From NCBI GenBank assembly GCA_001767915.1, contig MEMI01000009.1:24015-58289 (forward strand): a DNA stretch of 34,275 bases. The letters run 5' to 3'. Every line of letters begins with the position of its first letter. Position 1 is the first letter of the stretch. This DNA comes from Alphaproteobacteria bacterium RIFCSPHIGHO2_02_FULL_46_13. Lineage in GTDB: Bacteria > Pseudomonadota > Alphaproteobacteria > Micavibrionales > Micavibrionaceae. Shown here piece after piece: positions 1 through 7,969 of this stretch. The translations under genes were made by a program, and so were the position numbers. The notes under the pieces are model-generated. The model searched no databases and had not been told where the DNA came from. It saw only the letters and a program-made list of their open reading frames with translations.

Positions 1-2007
1 GTCAATGGCCTTGGTGTTCTCGGGTGGGGCGTTGGCGGTATTGAGGCAGAGGCCGCAATGCTCGGACAACCTGTATCTATGCTGATTCCTGAAGTGATCG
101 GTTTCAAAATCACTGGTAAAATGAAGGAAGGCAACACCGCAACCGACTTGGTCTTGCTGGTGACACAAATGCTTCGCGCCAAAGGTGTTGTGAATAAATT
201 TGTTGAATTTTATGGCCCTGGTCTTGATGCCCTCTCACTCGCTGACCGTGCAACCATTGCCAACATGGCGCCTGAATATGGCGCGACATGCGGGTTCTTC
301 CCGATTGACGCTGAAACCATTCGTTATTTGAATTTCACAGGTCGTGATCCTCACCGCGTCAAATTGGTCGAAGCCTATGCCAAAGAACAAGGTATGTGGA
401 GAGACGCAAACTCTGCTGATCCTATTTTCACTGACTCGCTTGAACTGGATTTAAGTGCCGTTGAACCATCAATGGCGGGTCCAAAACGCCCACAAGACCG
501 TGTGCCTTTGTCCAAAGCCGTTGAATCCATTAAATCTGTAGTGCCAGAAATCCGCACTTCACCTGTCGAAGGCAAAGATTACGCAATCGAAGATGGCGCA
601 GTTGTGATTGCCGCGATTACATCTTGTACCAATACATCCAACCCTGACGTATTGGTTGCCGCTGGTCTCGTTGCGCGTAAAGCACTCGCCAAAGGTTTAA
701 TGACCAAACCATGGGTGAAAACGTCACTTGCCCCAGGATCTCAGGTTGTAACTGATTACCTGACCAAGGCTGGCCTTCAGGCTGATTTGGATAAATTAGG
801 GTTTAACTTGGTTGGTTATGGCTGTACCACATGTATCGGTAACTCCGGCCCACTCCCTGCCCATATTGCAAAAGCAGTTGAGGCAAAAGATTTGACGGTC
901 GCCGCGGTGCTTTCAGGAAATCGTAACTTCGAAGGCCGTGTAAACCCGCATGTGAAGGCAAACTATTTGGCCTCACCTCCGCTTTGTGTGGCTTATGCAC
1001 TTGCTGGTAACCTCCATATCGATCTTTACAAAGATCCAATTGGTATTGGCAGTGATGGCAAGGAAGTCTTCCTCAAAGACATCTGGCCAACCAACGCAGA
1101 AATTCGCGCAACGGTTGAACAATGCCTGACATCCGAAATGTTCAAAACCCGTTACGCAGACGTTTTCAAAGGCCCTGAACAATGGCAAGCGATTAAGGCT
1201 GACGGATCGGGTGAGGCTTACTCATGGGATCCAAAATCAACCTATGTCGCGAATCCACCATATTTCCAAGGCATGTCCAAAACTGCGGGATCAATCTCCG
1301 ACATTAAAAATGCGAATATTCTGGCGGTGTTTGGCGACTCGATTACTACTGACCACATCTCTCCTGCTGGGAACATCAAAAAAGATTCTCCTGCTGGTAA
1401 ATATCTTGTTGAACATGGTGTTGCGGTCGCTGACTTTAACTCCTACGGCGCACGTCGCGGGAATCACGAAGTCATGATGCGCGGAACATTCGCCAACATC
1501 CGTATCAAGAATGAAATCTTGGGCGGCAAAGAAGGCGGTTTTGCGAAATATGTTCCAACGGGCGAAGAAATGCCAATCTATGATGCCGCCATGAAATATC
1601 AGGCATCGGGCACACCTTTGGTGATCTTTGCGGGTAAAGAATACGGTACCGGATCATCCCGCGACTGGGCTGCTAAAGGAACAATTCTTCTGGGCGTGAA
1701 GGCCGTGATTACCGAGAGTTTCGAGCGTATTCACCGTTCCAACTTGGTTGGTATGGGTGTTCTCCCGCTCGTCTTTAAAAACGGTATGACCCGCGCTGAT
1801 CTGAAACTCACTGGGGATGAAGTCGTCTCTGTGACTGGGTTCGAACAAGGAATTACACCGCGCATGGATGTCACTCTGACAATCGTACGCAAAGACGGCA
1901 CAACCGAAGAACATAAACTCCTTTGCCGTATCGATACAGCAGACGAAGTTGATTACTATAATAATGGTGGTGTTTTGAAATATGTTCTGCGCGGTCTTGC
2001 AAAATAG
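1..2007 (+). CDS. acnA: Aconitate hydratase (aconitase A), 3' part; start lies outside the window
   Basis: Converts citrate to isocitrate in the TCA cycle, in the cytoplasm. The frame is open from base 1 ([13 protein letters not shown]...), so the ATG at 58 is internal and about 668 C-terminal residues are present; full-length AcnA is about 890. The three 4Fe-4S cysteines are visible: one in TSCTNTSNP (codon 209 of the fragment) and two in [10 protein letters not shown] (codons 275 and 278). The swivelling domain 4 carries the substrate-binding [13 protein letters not shown] motif. The family match is unambiguous and favours the AcnA/IRP1 type over AcnB. The gene is monocistronic at its 3' end, because a strong terminator follows 23 bases after the stop codon. 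No frameshift is seen. Confidence 0.97.
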   Translation, partial: VNGLGVLGWGVGGIEAEAAMLGQPVSMLIPEVIGFKITGKMKEGNTATDLVLLVTQMLRAKGVVNKFVEFYGPGLDALSLADRATIANMAPEYGATCGFFPIDAETIRYLNFTGRDPHRVKLVEAYAKEQGMWRDANSADPIFTDSLELDLSAVEPSMAGPKRPQDRVPLSKAVESIKSVVPEIRTSPVEGKDYAIEDGAVVIAAITSCTNTSNPDVLVAAGLVARKALAKGLMTKPWVKTSLAPGSQVVTDYLTKAGLQADLDKLGFNLVGYGCTTCIGNSGPLPAHIAKAVEAKDLTVAAVLSGNRNFEGRVNPHVKANYLASPPLCVAYALAGNLHIDLYKDPIGIGSDGKEVFLKDIWPTNAEIRATVEQCLTSEMFKTRYADVFKGPEQWQAIKADGSGEAYSWDPKSTYVANPPYFQGMSKTAGSISDIKNANILAVFGDSITTDHISPAGNIKKDSPAGKYLVEHGVAVADFNSYGARRGNHEVMMRGTFANIRIKNEILGGKEGGFAKYVPTGEEMPIYDAAMKYQASGTPLVIFAGKEYGTGSSRDWAAKGTILLGVKAVITESFERIHRSNLVGMGVLPLVFKNGMTRADLKLTGDEVVSVTGFEQGITPRMDVTLTIVRKDGTTEEHKLLCRIDTADEVDYYNNGGVLKYVLRGLAK

Positions 2008-2024
2008 ATTGCCGAGAATAAGCT

Positions 2025-2054
2025 AAAAAAGCCGCCTGATCGGGCGGCTTTTTT
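2025..2054. terminator. Bidirectional intrinsic terminator after acnA
   Basis: A six-base-pair GC stem (GCCGCC at 2031-2036, GGCGGC at 2043-2048) is flanked by six A on the left and six T on the right. It can therefore stop transcription of acnA on the plus strand and of the convergent minus-strand gene ending at 2053, whose stop codon it overlaps. Confidence 0.9.
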
Positions 2055-2952
2055 AATCTCTTGTTCCTTTAGAGGCAAAATTTTTGGCATGCGCCCGTTC
2101 GGCATCAATAATGGCTTGAGAGAATTCGGGCTTCTCAGGGCGGAATTTCAATTTGTAACGGCTCTCAAAAACTCCAAGTTCAACATCCAATTGATGAATG
2201 CGAGCCAAGGCTTGTTCCGCTTGCTTTTCTTCGCTTGAGAATCTTTTGATGAGAGAGAGTCTCATCTTATCGTTGGTTATTCCGATCAGGTAGGCTAATT
2301 GTAACCCTTCCAGAAAACAAGCGCATACATTCATGCAATGTACGGGTGAAACGGTCTTTGCTTCATCTGGTTCCGATGTAAAATTGAACGTTGAACTCTT
2401 ATCCATACCCCGATAAACAAGACCGCAACGACCAATCTCTGGTTTGACATTTAGGACCATTCCAATATTCGCTTCATAGGAAATCGAAATTTTTCGTCCC
2501 ATTTTTCCAAAAGCATCTTCGGCGATTTTGACCGACCTATCATAGTTTCCAGGATTTTTTGAGTCGCATTTTTCAATCAGGTTTAAGAAGCTGTGATGTT
2601 CACCAGAGGCAAAGATTTCAACGCCTTTGTGAAAGATCACGATCCATCTATTTTTATTGTAAGACACTTCATAATCCGAACAGATTTTTTCCCACACCTC
2701 TGCAAAATCGTAAGGGGCATTTCTGCTGAGTAAGGGACCACTTCTGATAAAGCTCTGCAAAAGCTGGGCGGCCATCCGGATACAGCTATGCATATTTTGG
2801 GCGCGAATAATGAAGGTATCAGCTAAATCGCCATCTCCGTTATACATCGGGAGAGCGAGCCTATTGCTTAAAGCGATAATAGGGGGCGCACCCTCGTTCT
2901 CGGTATCCCGAATAACGAATCTTTCTCTGAGAAGGGTTGTATTGATTTCCAA
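2053..2952 (-). CDS. Protein of unknown function, 299 residues
   Basis: I do not recognise this family. The likely start is a TTG at 2950-2952, preceded six bases upstream by AGGA; the next in-frame Met is residue 36. The protein has no signal peptide and no clear membrane helix. It contains several scattered cysteines (for example HCMNVCACFLEG around residue 205) and a charged, probably coiled-coil C-terminal part (about residues 241-290) rich in Glu, Ala and Arg. It is convergent with acnA and shares its terminator. It lies downstream of the pilin-like set on the same strand, but a terminator-like hairpin at 3034-3057 and a gap of about 240 bases argue for separate transcription. Codon use looks like that of its neighbours. 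It is a real gene by length, start context and composition; the function is unknown. Confidence 0.75.
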   Translation of the reverse strand: MEINTTLLRERFVIRDTENEGAPPIIALSNRLALPMYNGDGDLADTFIIRAQNMHSCIRMAAQLLQSFIRSGPLLSRNAPYDFAEVWEKICSDYEVSYNKNRWIVIFHKGVEIFASGEHHSFLNLIEKCDSKNPGNYDRSVKIAEDAFGKMGRKISISYEANIGMVLNVKPEIGRCGLVYRGMDKSSTFNFTSEPDEAKTVSPVHCMNVCACFLEGLQLAYLIGITNDKMRLSLIKRFSSEEKQAEQALARIHQLDVELGVFESRYKLKFRPEKPEFSQAIIDAERAHAKNFASKGTRD

Positions 2953-3033
2953 GGCGATTCCTTTTTAACTTGGGGGGATTATACTCTAAGTCGTGAATGA
3001 AGGGAATCCTTATGGGGATAAAATTCAATTGAA

Positions 3034-3057
3034 AAGGCCCGCAATCATGCGAGCCTT
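3034..3057. terminator. Hairpin terminator downstream of the pilin-like genes
   Basis: AAGGC, one mismatch and CGC pair with GCG and GCCTT around a six-base loop. Four A on the left give a short U tract on the minus strand, and a T-rich run follows on the plus strand. It probably ends the minus-strand transcript of the gene finishing at 3196. The rest of 2953-3195 holds no gene I can support. Confidence 0.6.
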
Positions 3058-3195
3058 ATCTTGTTTTTCACCCTCTGATCCATTTGTCCGGTCAGAAATC
3101 GCTTATCGCGACCTTGAATTAACTCTAACCATTCGAAATAAAGACCACTTTAACTTTAGCTACAATTTGAACTAAATTCCTAAGAATACCTAGTG

Positions 3196-3915
3196 TTAAG
3201 GGCAGTCTGTATCCTGATGGATGGCTGTCGGCTTCAGGATAATCCAGTATCGAAAGCAAAGCGTGCTCGCAGGGCAGGTACGGGCGGCTGTGGATCCTGG
3301 CGTTGTATCTGTCGTAATCGTTAAAGATCCCAGTGTACGACGGTCAATAACTTCGCTTTCACAATTCGAATATTTGGCATCTAGTTTAGCCATTGAACTG
3401 GTAATAAACGGGTCGGTTTTTGTGGTGGTCGTCATGATATAGACACCGTCCGCACCATTATAGTACGTCCAGTCCGAAAACATGGCGGGTGCGGGGGGTA
3501 AAAATTTACCGGATGAACCACCGAAGAGGCGTGCATGATCTTGGTTATTAGAACCGCTTCCGCCCGGATTACCAGGGCAGCGCAGCCATTTCGCACTGTC
3601 ATCGGAGGCGGAGAGCGGATCGGCTGATTGCGCGTTAAAATAAGGATCTTTTGGATTGATGGGGTAGGGGGCATTCTTCTGCTGTGTGGTCGTCAGTTCT
3701 GAATCCTGATCGGGATGTGATAAAATACATTCGGAAATAGAAGATGAAATAAAGCTCACTTGCCCACTTATATCAGTGACCATACTGGTTGAACTCTGGC
3801 TCTGCACTTGTTGACCCGATGGTTCCATCAGGCTGACGGTTAAAGCCGCCAGCAATGCAACGGCAATCAGGATATAAATAAGAGCGCTACCACGAATGTT
3901 CTTTGTATCGGTCAT
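3196..3915 (-). CDS. Pilin-like (PilX/GspK-like N-terminus) single-pass membrane protein, 239 residues
   Basis: A short basic leader (TDTKNIRG) ends in Gly and is followed by one hydrophobic helix (about residues 10-30). This is the layout of a class III signal cut by prepilin peptidase. The usual Glu at position +5 is absent, as in PilX/GspK-type minor pilins. The rest is a Ser/Thr/Gly-rich, presumably periplasmic domain with cysteines near residues 66, 121, 190, 219 and 224 and at the C-terminus, which suggests disulfides. I chose the ATG at 3913-3915, which has AGGAG 11 bases upstream; the longer frame from a TTG at 3969 would have to translate a terminator hairpin. It is a distant paralogue of the gene just upstream (3994-4722): both share an ILIAVAL.AAL helix core. 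Role inferred, not proven: minor pilin or pseudopilin. Confidence 0.75.
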   Translation of the reverse strand: MTDTKNIRGSALIYILIAVALLAALTVSLMEPSGQQVQSQSSTSMVTDISGQVSFISSSISECILSHPDQDSELTTTQQKNAPYPINPKDPYFNAQSADPLSASDDSAKWLRCPGNPGGSGSNNQDHARLFGGSSGKFLPPAPAMFSDWTYYNGADGVYIMTTTTKTDPFITSSMAKLDAKYSNCESEVIDRRTLGSLTITTDTTPGSTAARTCPASTLCFRYWIILKPTAIHQDTDCP

Positions 3916-3930
3916 AAAAAACTCATCTCC

Positions 3931-3967
3931 TAAAAAACGAAAGCCCGCACGAAAAGTACGGGCTTTC
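3931..3967 (-). terminator. Intrinsic terminator between the two pilin-like genes, abutting the next ribosome binding site
   Basis: Read on the minus strand, GAAAGCCCG pairs with CGGGCTTTC (bases 3959-3967 and 3939-3947), extended by two more pairs after one mismatch. The loop is five bases, and GTTTTTTA follows at once. The AGGAG of the downstream gene (3196-3915) starts immediately after the T run. The downstream gene can therefore be made only by read-through, by RNA processing, or from a promoter hidden in the upstream gene. Confidence 0.85.
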
Positions 3968-3993
3968 AATATTCGAATTCTTAAAGCGCCCTA

Positions 3994-4722
3994 CTATCTT
4001 TCAGATACAACGTGGTAATAGGTATAAACGGTAGATGTGGATGGAACACTATCTGAGAAGCAACCTTGTGGTTGTCCATCCAGTGCAGTAGAGGTAATGC
4101 TACCACCACCAGTAATATCAATGCCTTGATTCGCATAATTCATATCAGATGTTGTGTCTATAGTTGTTATGACAGTGTATGTTGGTGATATTCCAAGCTT
4201 TGCATGGATACTATCACAAACAGCTTTCTTAACACCTGGTAAGAAGGCAATAATATCAGCATCCGTTGTGGATAAGGATGCCTCTGTTGTGCCAATATTC
4301 ACAACACGATTTGCTCCATTAAAATGCCATGTGCCAAGAGTGTTACTTGCCATCACACTTGCGGGAGCTTCAACATAGCTTGCCCCACCGCCTGTTGGGT
4401 AGAAGACAGCATTCGCCTTGTCCTCATCTGTTGCAAGGCTTCCAAAAGTAGATGGAGTATCAAAAAGCAATTCTTCAGGGTTAACAGAATTGGATATAAC
4501 CATCCGAGTAATCGCTGTCTTAATGGAGGCTGGGTACTGGGTAATACCGGCAGCATTCACCAAGTTAGTTTCTCTGCTTGCATCACCACCGCCTGAACGC
4601 GTGGATTGTGTAACGGCATAAGAGAGGGCAGCAAAAAGTGCTACCGCAATCAGGATCAGGAACAACACGTTTCCGCGTTCCGATCTTCTGTTATTTTGGG
4701 TTGTAGAATTGAATACTGTCAT
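3994..4722 (-). CDS. Pilin-like (PilX/GspK-like N-terminus) single-pass membrane protein, 242 residues
   Basis: The N-terminus has a basic, polar leader (about 18 residues ending SERG) followed by a helix NVLFLILIAVALFAAL and then a Ser/Gly-rich stretch. This is typical of prepilin-peptidase substrates, again without Glu at +5. The remaining about 200 residues are Thr/Ser/Ala-rich, with one cysteine near residue 165 and one near the C-terminus, and are presumably exported. I chose the ATG at 4720-4722 because GGAG lies six bases upstream; an in-frame GTG at 4732-4734 overlaps that ribosome binding site. It lies 36 bases downstream of the gene ending at 4759 and is followed by the terminator at 3931-3967. 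Function as a minor pilin or pseudopilin is inferred from the N-terminus and gene context only. Confidence 0.78.
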   Translation of the reverse strand: MTVFNSTTQNNRRSERGNVLFLILIAVALFAALSYAVTQSTRSGGGDASRETNLVNAAGITQYPASIKTAITRMVISNSVNPEELLFDTPSTFGSLATDEDKANAVFYPTGGGASYVEAPASVMASNTLGTWHFNGANRVVNIGTTEASLSTTDADIIAFLPGVKKAVCDSIHAKLGISPTYTVITTIDTTSDMNYANQGIDITGGGSITSTALDGQPQGCFSDSVPSTSTVYTYYHVVSER

Positions 4723-4758
4723 TTTTTGCTCCACTCTAAATAATGTTCCGATGGTACT

Positions 4759-5292
4759 CTAGCTTGTTGGTTTGTCAATCTTAAGTTTCTGGATTTTGAG
4801 GGTCGTACTTAGTCCGCTGTCCTTACATTCGCGCCCGACACACAAGGAATCAACGGTCACTTTCCAGTTCTGACCGCTATTGACAACTTGGCCGATTGCC
4901 TCGCGGAATTGTGCGAAATCTGCTGTTTCTTTTGATTTTATTGATATTGTTCCGTCATTTGCAGTCACACTCAGGCTTGGGTAAAGCGTTTTAAATGCTG
5001 TGGCTACTTTTGTTAGCTCGGGGGTGGCAACAGACTGCAGCGTAATTGTTGGAACCAAAGGTTTAATTGCTTCGGTTGTCTCTAAACTGGCTTTTAATTC
5101 CGTCATTTCTTTGGCTTGCATCACTGTAAATAGCCCAAATGCAGCAACTGTCGCCCATGCGATGCCTGCGGCTATAAGAGCCCCTTTGCCCGCATGACCT
5201 GGCATTTTATCCATAAATCTAGAAAAATCGTTAGCGGCTTCCGGATCAAGGAATTTTTGAAGCGACTTCCAATCAAAAGATTTTGAAGACAA
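4759..5292 (-). CDS. Inner-membrane protein with a small periplasmic domain, 177 residues; possible assembly partner of the pilin-like proteins
   Basis: About 36 cytoplasmic residues are followed by one membrane helix (around residues 36-60, GALIAAGIAWATVAAFGLFTV), a short Glu/Lys linker, and a C-terminal domain of about 100 residues with a pair of cysteines (SLCVGRECKD). This N-in, single-helix, small alpha/beta-domain plan resembles PilO/GspM-type assembly proteins in outline, but I see no family-specific motif. The start is a TTG at 5290-5292 with AAGGAT six bases upstream; the next Met is residue 27. It is the first gene of the minus-strand set 5292-3196 and is divergent from rpe. A structural role next to two pilin-like proteins is an inference from context. 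Confidence 0.7.
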   Translation of the reverse strand: MSSKSFDWKSLQKFLDPEAANDFSRFMDKMPGHAGKGALIAAGIAWATVAAFGLFTVMQAKEMTELKASLETTEAIKPLVPTITLQSVATPELTKVATAFKTLYPSLSVTANDGTISIKSKETADFAQFREAIGQVVNSGQNWKVTVDSLCVGRECKDSGLSTTLKIQKLKIDKPTS

Positions 5293-5354
5293 GGTATTAT
5301 CCTTTTTATAAATTGCAGATAAAATGGGTTATTACATAATGATAGCCGACTTGG

Positions 5355-5371
5355 CTTAAAATCATTTTAAG
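5355..5371. promoter_or_regulatory. Perfect 8-1-8 palindrome in the divergent promoter region
   Basis: CTTAAAAT, one base, then ATTTTAAG. It lies between the divergent start codons at 5292 (minus) and 5524 (plus), in a very AT-rich stretch that also holds TATACAAT at about 5384-5391, a possible -10 for rpe. It could be a repressor or activator site. There is no T-run context to make it a terminator. Confidence 0.4.
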
Positions 5372-5523
5372 TTTAATTACAATTTTATACAATAGTGAAC
5401 TTAATAGGCCTTTTTCGAGATTTTTCATTTCGTCAGACAAAAGACTTGCCAGAAAGAATCCCCTTAATTTATAGTTAAGAAGTTGCGATGTTGCTTCGCC
5501 CTATCCTTTTCGAGTATTCCCTT

Positions 5524-6189
5524 ATGTCGGCCTTCCGCCCCCTTATTGCCCCATCTATATTGTCTGCCGATTTTTCGAAATTAGGGCACGAGGTTCGCGC
5601 TATTGATGCTGCGGGGGCTGACTATATCCATATTGATGTAATGGATGGACATTTTGTTCCCAATTTGACGATTGGTCCCGCCGTTGTGAAGGCGCTTCGC
5701 CCTCATACGAACAAGACTTTCGATGTCCATCTTATGATTTCCCCGATTGATTCGTTCCTTAAGGACTTTGCGGATGCGGGGGCTGACATTATTACTGTTC
5801 ATCCCGAGGCGGGGCCACATTTGCACCGCACAATACAAACTATTAAATCCTTGGGCAAAAAAGCAGGGGTTTCATTAAACCCTGCAACACCGCTTTCGGC
5901 TATCACCCACATCATGGATATGGTCGATTTGATTTTGATTATGACGGTTAATCCGGGTTTTGGTGGACAATCCTTTATCCCGCTTCTGGATAAAATAACT
6001 GAGGCACGTCGCATGATTGCGGCAACAGGACGGCACATTGATTTGGAAATTGACGGCGGCGTGAACCCTGTGACCGCAAAAGATGCGATTGCTGCGGGCG
6101 CAAATGTTCTGGTTGCCGGAACTGCGGTCTTTAAGGGTGGCGAAGAAGAATATGCCACAAATATTCAGGCGATCCGCGGGGAGAAATAA
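5524..6189 (+). CDS. rpe: Ribulose-phosphate 3-epimerase
   Basis: Interconverts ribulose 5-phosphate and xylulose 5-phosphate in the pentose phosphate pathway. It is a cytoplasmic TIM-barrel metalloenzyme. Family motifs in order are [13 protein letters not shown], the metal-binding [32 protein letters not shown] and the phosphate-binding DGGVNP with [13 protein letters not shown] take the ATG at 5524 ([11 protein letters not shown], 221 residues), which matches the usual family start; an upstream in-frame ATG at 5488 would add 12 residues atypical of Rpe. Neither start has a strong ribosome binding site. It is followed after five bases by the heparinase-like gene, so the two are co-transcribed. 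Confidence 0.95.
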   Translation: MSAFRPLIAPSILSADFSKLGHEVRAIDAAGADYIHIDVMDGHFVPNLTIGPAVVKALRPHTNKTFDVHLMISPIDSFLKDFADAGADIITVHPEAGPHLHRTIQTIKSLGKKAGVSLNPATPLSAITHIMDMVDLILIMTVNPGFGGQSFIPLLDKITEARRMIAATGRHIDLEIDGGVNPVTAKDAIAAGANVLVAGTAVFKGGEEEYATNIQAIRGEK

Positions 6190-6194
6190 TATCC

Positions 6195-7844
6195 GTGGTT
6201 ACACTCACCAAAAAACCTATCGGATTATTCGGAAATGTAAGACGTCAGGCTGAATCTGCGGCCTGCGGTACAGGTTTTTATAACTGGCTTTTATCAAAAG
6301 GCCAGACGCCCAATCAGCTCAATATTAAACTGACAGACCCATGGCCGGGGCAGGTTGATGTCGGACGGATGATGAATCATGGCGTCCTGATGCAATCGGG
6401 TATGAGCTTGAAAATAGACAATCGTTTTTGGAAAAATGCAGATAGCCATGAAGCATGGAGTGATATTGTCCACGGCTTTGCATGGTTGCGTGATTTACGT
6501 GCCGCAGGTGGCGACGCTTCCCGAAAATTAGCGCGCCAATTGGTCAGCGAATGGTTGGATCTGTATGACAGGTGGGACCCGAATATCTGGCGTGCCGATA
6601 TTATGGGACAACGGATTTCAATGTGGATTTCATTTTATGATTTCTTTTGCGGAAGTGCTGATGAAGAATTTCAAAAAAGATATTTCTCAAGCCTGACAAG
6701 ACAAGCCCGCCATCTGGCACGAAGCCTGTCTTCTAATTTATCAGGCATTCCTTTGTTGCTCGCGGCAGAGGGTCTGATCTATGCGGGGCTTTCATTATCC
6801 GAGGAAGATAATTGGACGTTGCGTGGGTTCGAAATTATCCTTCGTGAAGTTCCAAAGCAGATTAAAAAAGACGGGTCACATATTTCGGGTAGTCCCGAAA
6901 ATATTCTAAAGACCACACAAATTTTATTGGACTTAAGATATGCTTTAAATCGTGCCAGCTTGCCTGTGCCGCGTATTATTCAAGACTCGCTCGAACGGAT
7001 GGGAACAGCGCTTCGCTTCTTCTCATACCCAGATCATAAACTTGCCTTGTTCCATGGCGGGCAAGAGGCTGAACCACAAATTATTGACACGGCACTCTCT
7101 CAAATCAGGAATACCAAACGCCCTGCAAAGGACACCGTCATCGGTGGGTTTGAACGTATCATGCAGGGACGATCTGTGTTGATGATTGATACGGGTGTCG
7201 TGCCAGATGCGCCTTATAATAAATCGTATCACTCGGCACCACTCGCCTTTGAATTTGCCTATGGTCGTGACCGTATTTTTACGAATTGCGGTGGCCATCC
7301 GTTTAATGCAGATTGGCAACAGGGTCTACGCCATACGGCGGCACATAATACGTTGTGTATGAATGATAAACCCGTGCATGATTTCTTGCCAAGCGGCGAA
7401 ATCATAAAACCTCACGGCCCGATTTGCAGTGTGCGCCGCGAAACGAAAGAGGCCTGTCTGATCGATATGTCTCATGACGCGTATCGCGCCAGTCACGGCA
7501 TCGACCACAAACGCCGTTTCTATTTATCCAATCAGGGAAATGATTTAAGGGGCGAGGATTCTTTGTTGTCCCGCGTGCCGCTGTCTAAACCGATGCCTGT
7601 TTCCATTCGTTTCCATTTGCATCCCCGTGTCCAAATTCTTGGGGCAGAAGAAAACGGCGATATTCTTTTTACCCTGCCAAGCGGTACAACATGGAAATTC
7701 TGTGCAGTTGGTGCAACACCGCTGCTCGAGAACTCCGTTTTTCTCGGAAATGGTGTCAAGCCCGCTAAAACCCGCCAAATCGTACTGTCCGGCGATATGA
7801 CGGGTGACGAATATGTTGTGAAATGGGCGTTACAACGGCAATAG
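6195..7844 (+). CDS. Heparinase II/III family protein (polysaccharide lyase-like), 549 residues
   Basis: The N-terminal half is alpha-helical, as in the (alpha/alpha) toroid of alginate and heparin lyases. The C-terminal half carries the heparinase II/III signature: YHSAPLAFEF with His346, a FTNCGG turn, then LRHTAAHNTL with His384. No signal peptide is present, so the protein is predicted to be cytoplasmic, unlike classic secreted lyases. The start is a GTG at 6195 with GGGGAGA about 10 bases upstream; it lies five bases after the rpe stop. The pairing of rpe with this family recurs in alphaproteobacteria, where the substrate is not known to me. Action on uronic-acid-containing polysaccharide or cell-wall sugar is a family-level inference. 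Confidence 0.88.
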   Translation: MVTLTKKPIGLFGNVRRQAESAACGTGFYNWLLSKGQTPNQLNIKLTDPWPGQVDVGRMMNHGVLMQSGMSLKIDNRFWKNADSHEAWSDIVHGFAWLRDLRAAGGDASRKLARQLVSEWLDLYDRWDPNIWRADIMGQRISMWISFYDFFCGSADEEFQKRYFSSLTRQARHLARSLSSNLSGIPLLLAAEGLIYAGLSLSEEDNWTLRGFEIILREVPKQIKKDGSHISGSPENILKTTQILLDLRYALNRASLPVPRIIQDSLERMGTALRFFSYPDHKLALFHGGQEAEPQIIDTALSQIRNTKRPAKDTVIGGFERIMQGRSVLMIDTGVVPDAPYNKSYHSAPLAFEFAYGRDRIFTNCGGHPFNADWQQGLRHTAAHNTLCMNDKPVHDFLPSGEIIKPHGPICSVRRETKEACLIDMSHDAYRASHGIDHKRRFYLSNQGNDLRGEDSLLSRVPLSKPMPVSIRFHLHPRVQILGAEENGDILFTLPSGTTWKFCAVGATPLLENSVFLGNGVKPAKTRQIVLSGDMTGDEYVVKWALQRQ

Positions 7845-7969
7845 CCCACCCCTATTAAGCGTAATATTATTGCTTTTATGGCCGATGATCTTTATTATTT
7901 CTTGCTAATAGACATATAAATAAGATAAATTTTCATATTATCAATATGCAGGGCATTTGAGTTTAGGGC

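Noticed and set aside
2993-3175. 60-codon plus-strand frame between the two minus-strand genes
   Set aside because: GTG start without a ribosome binding site, crosses a terminator-like hairpin, and its composition is not protein-like.
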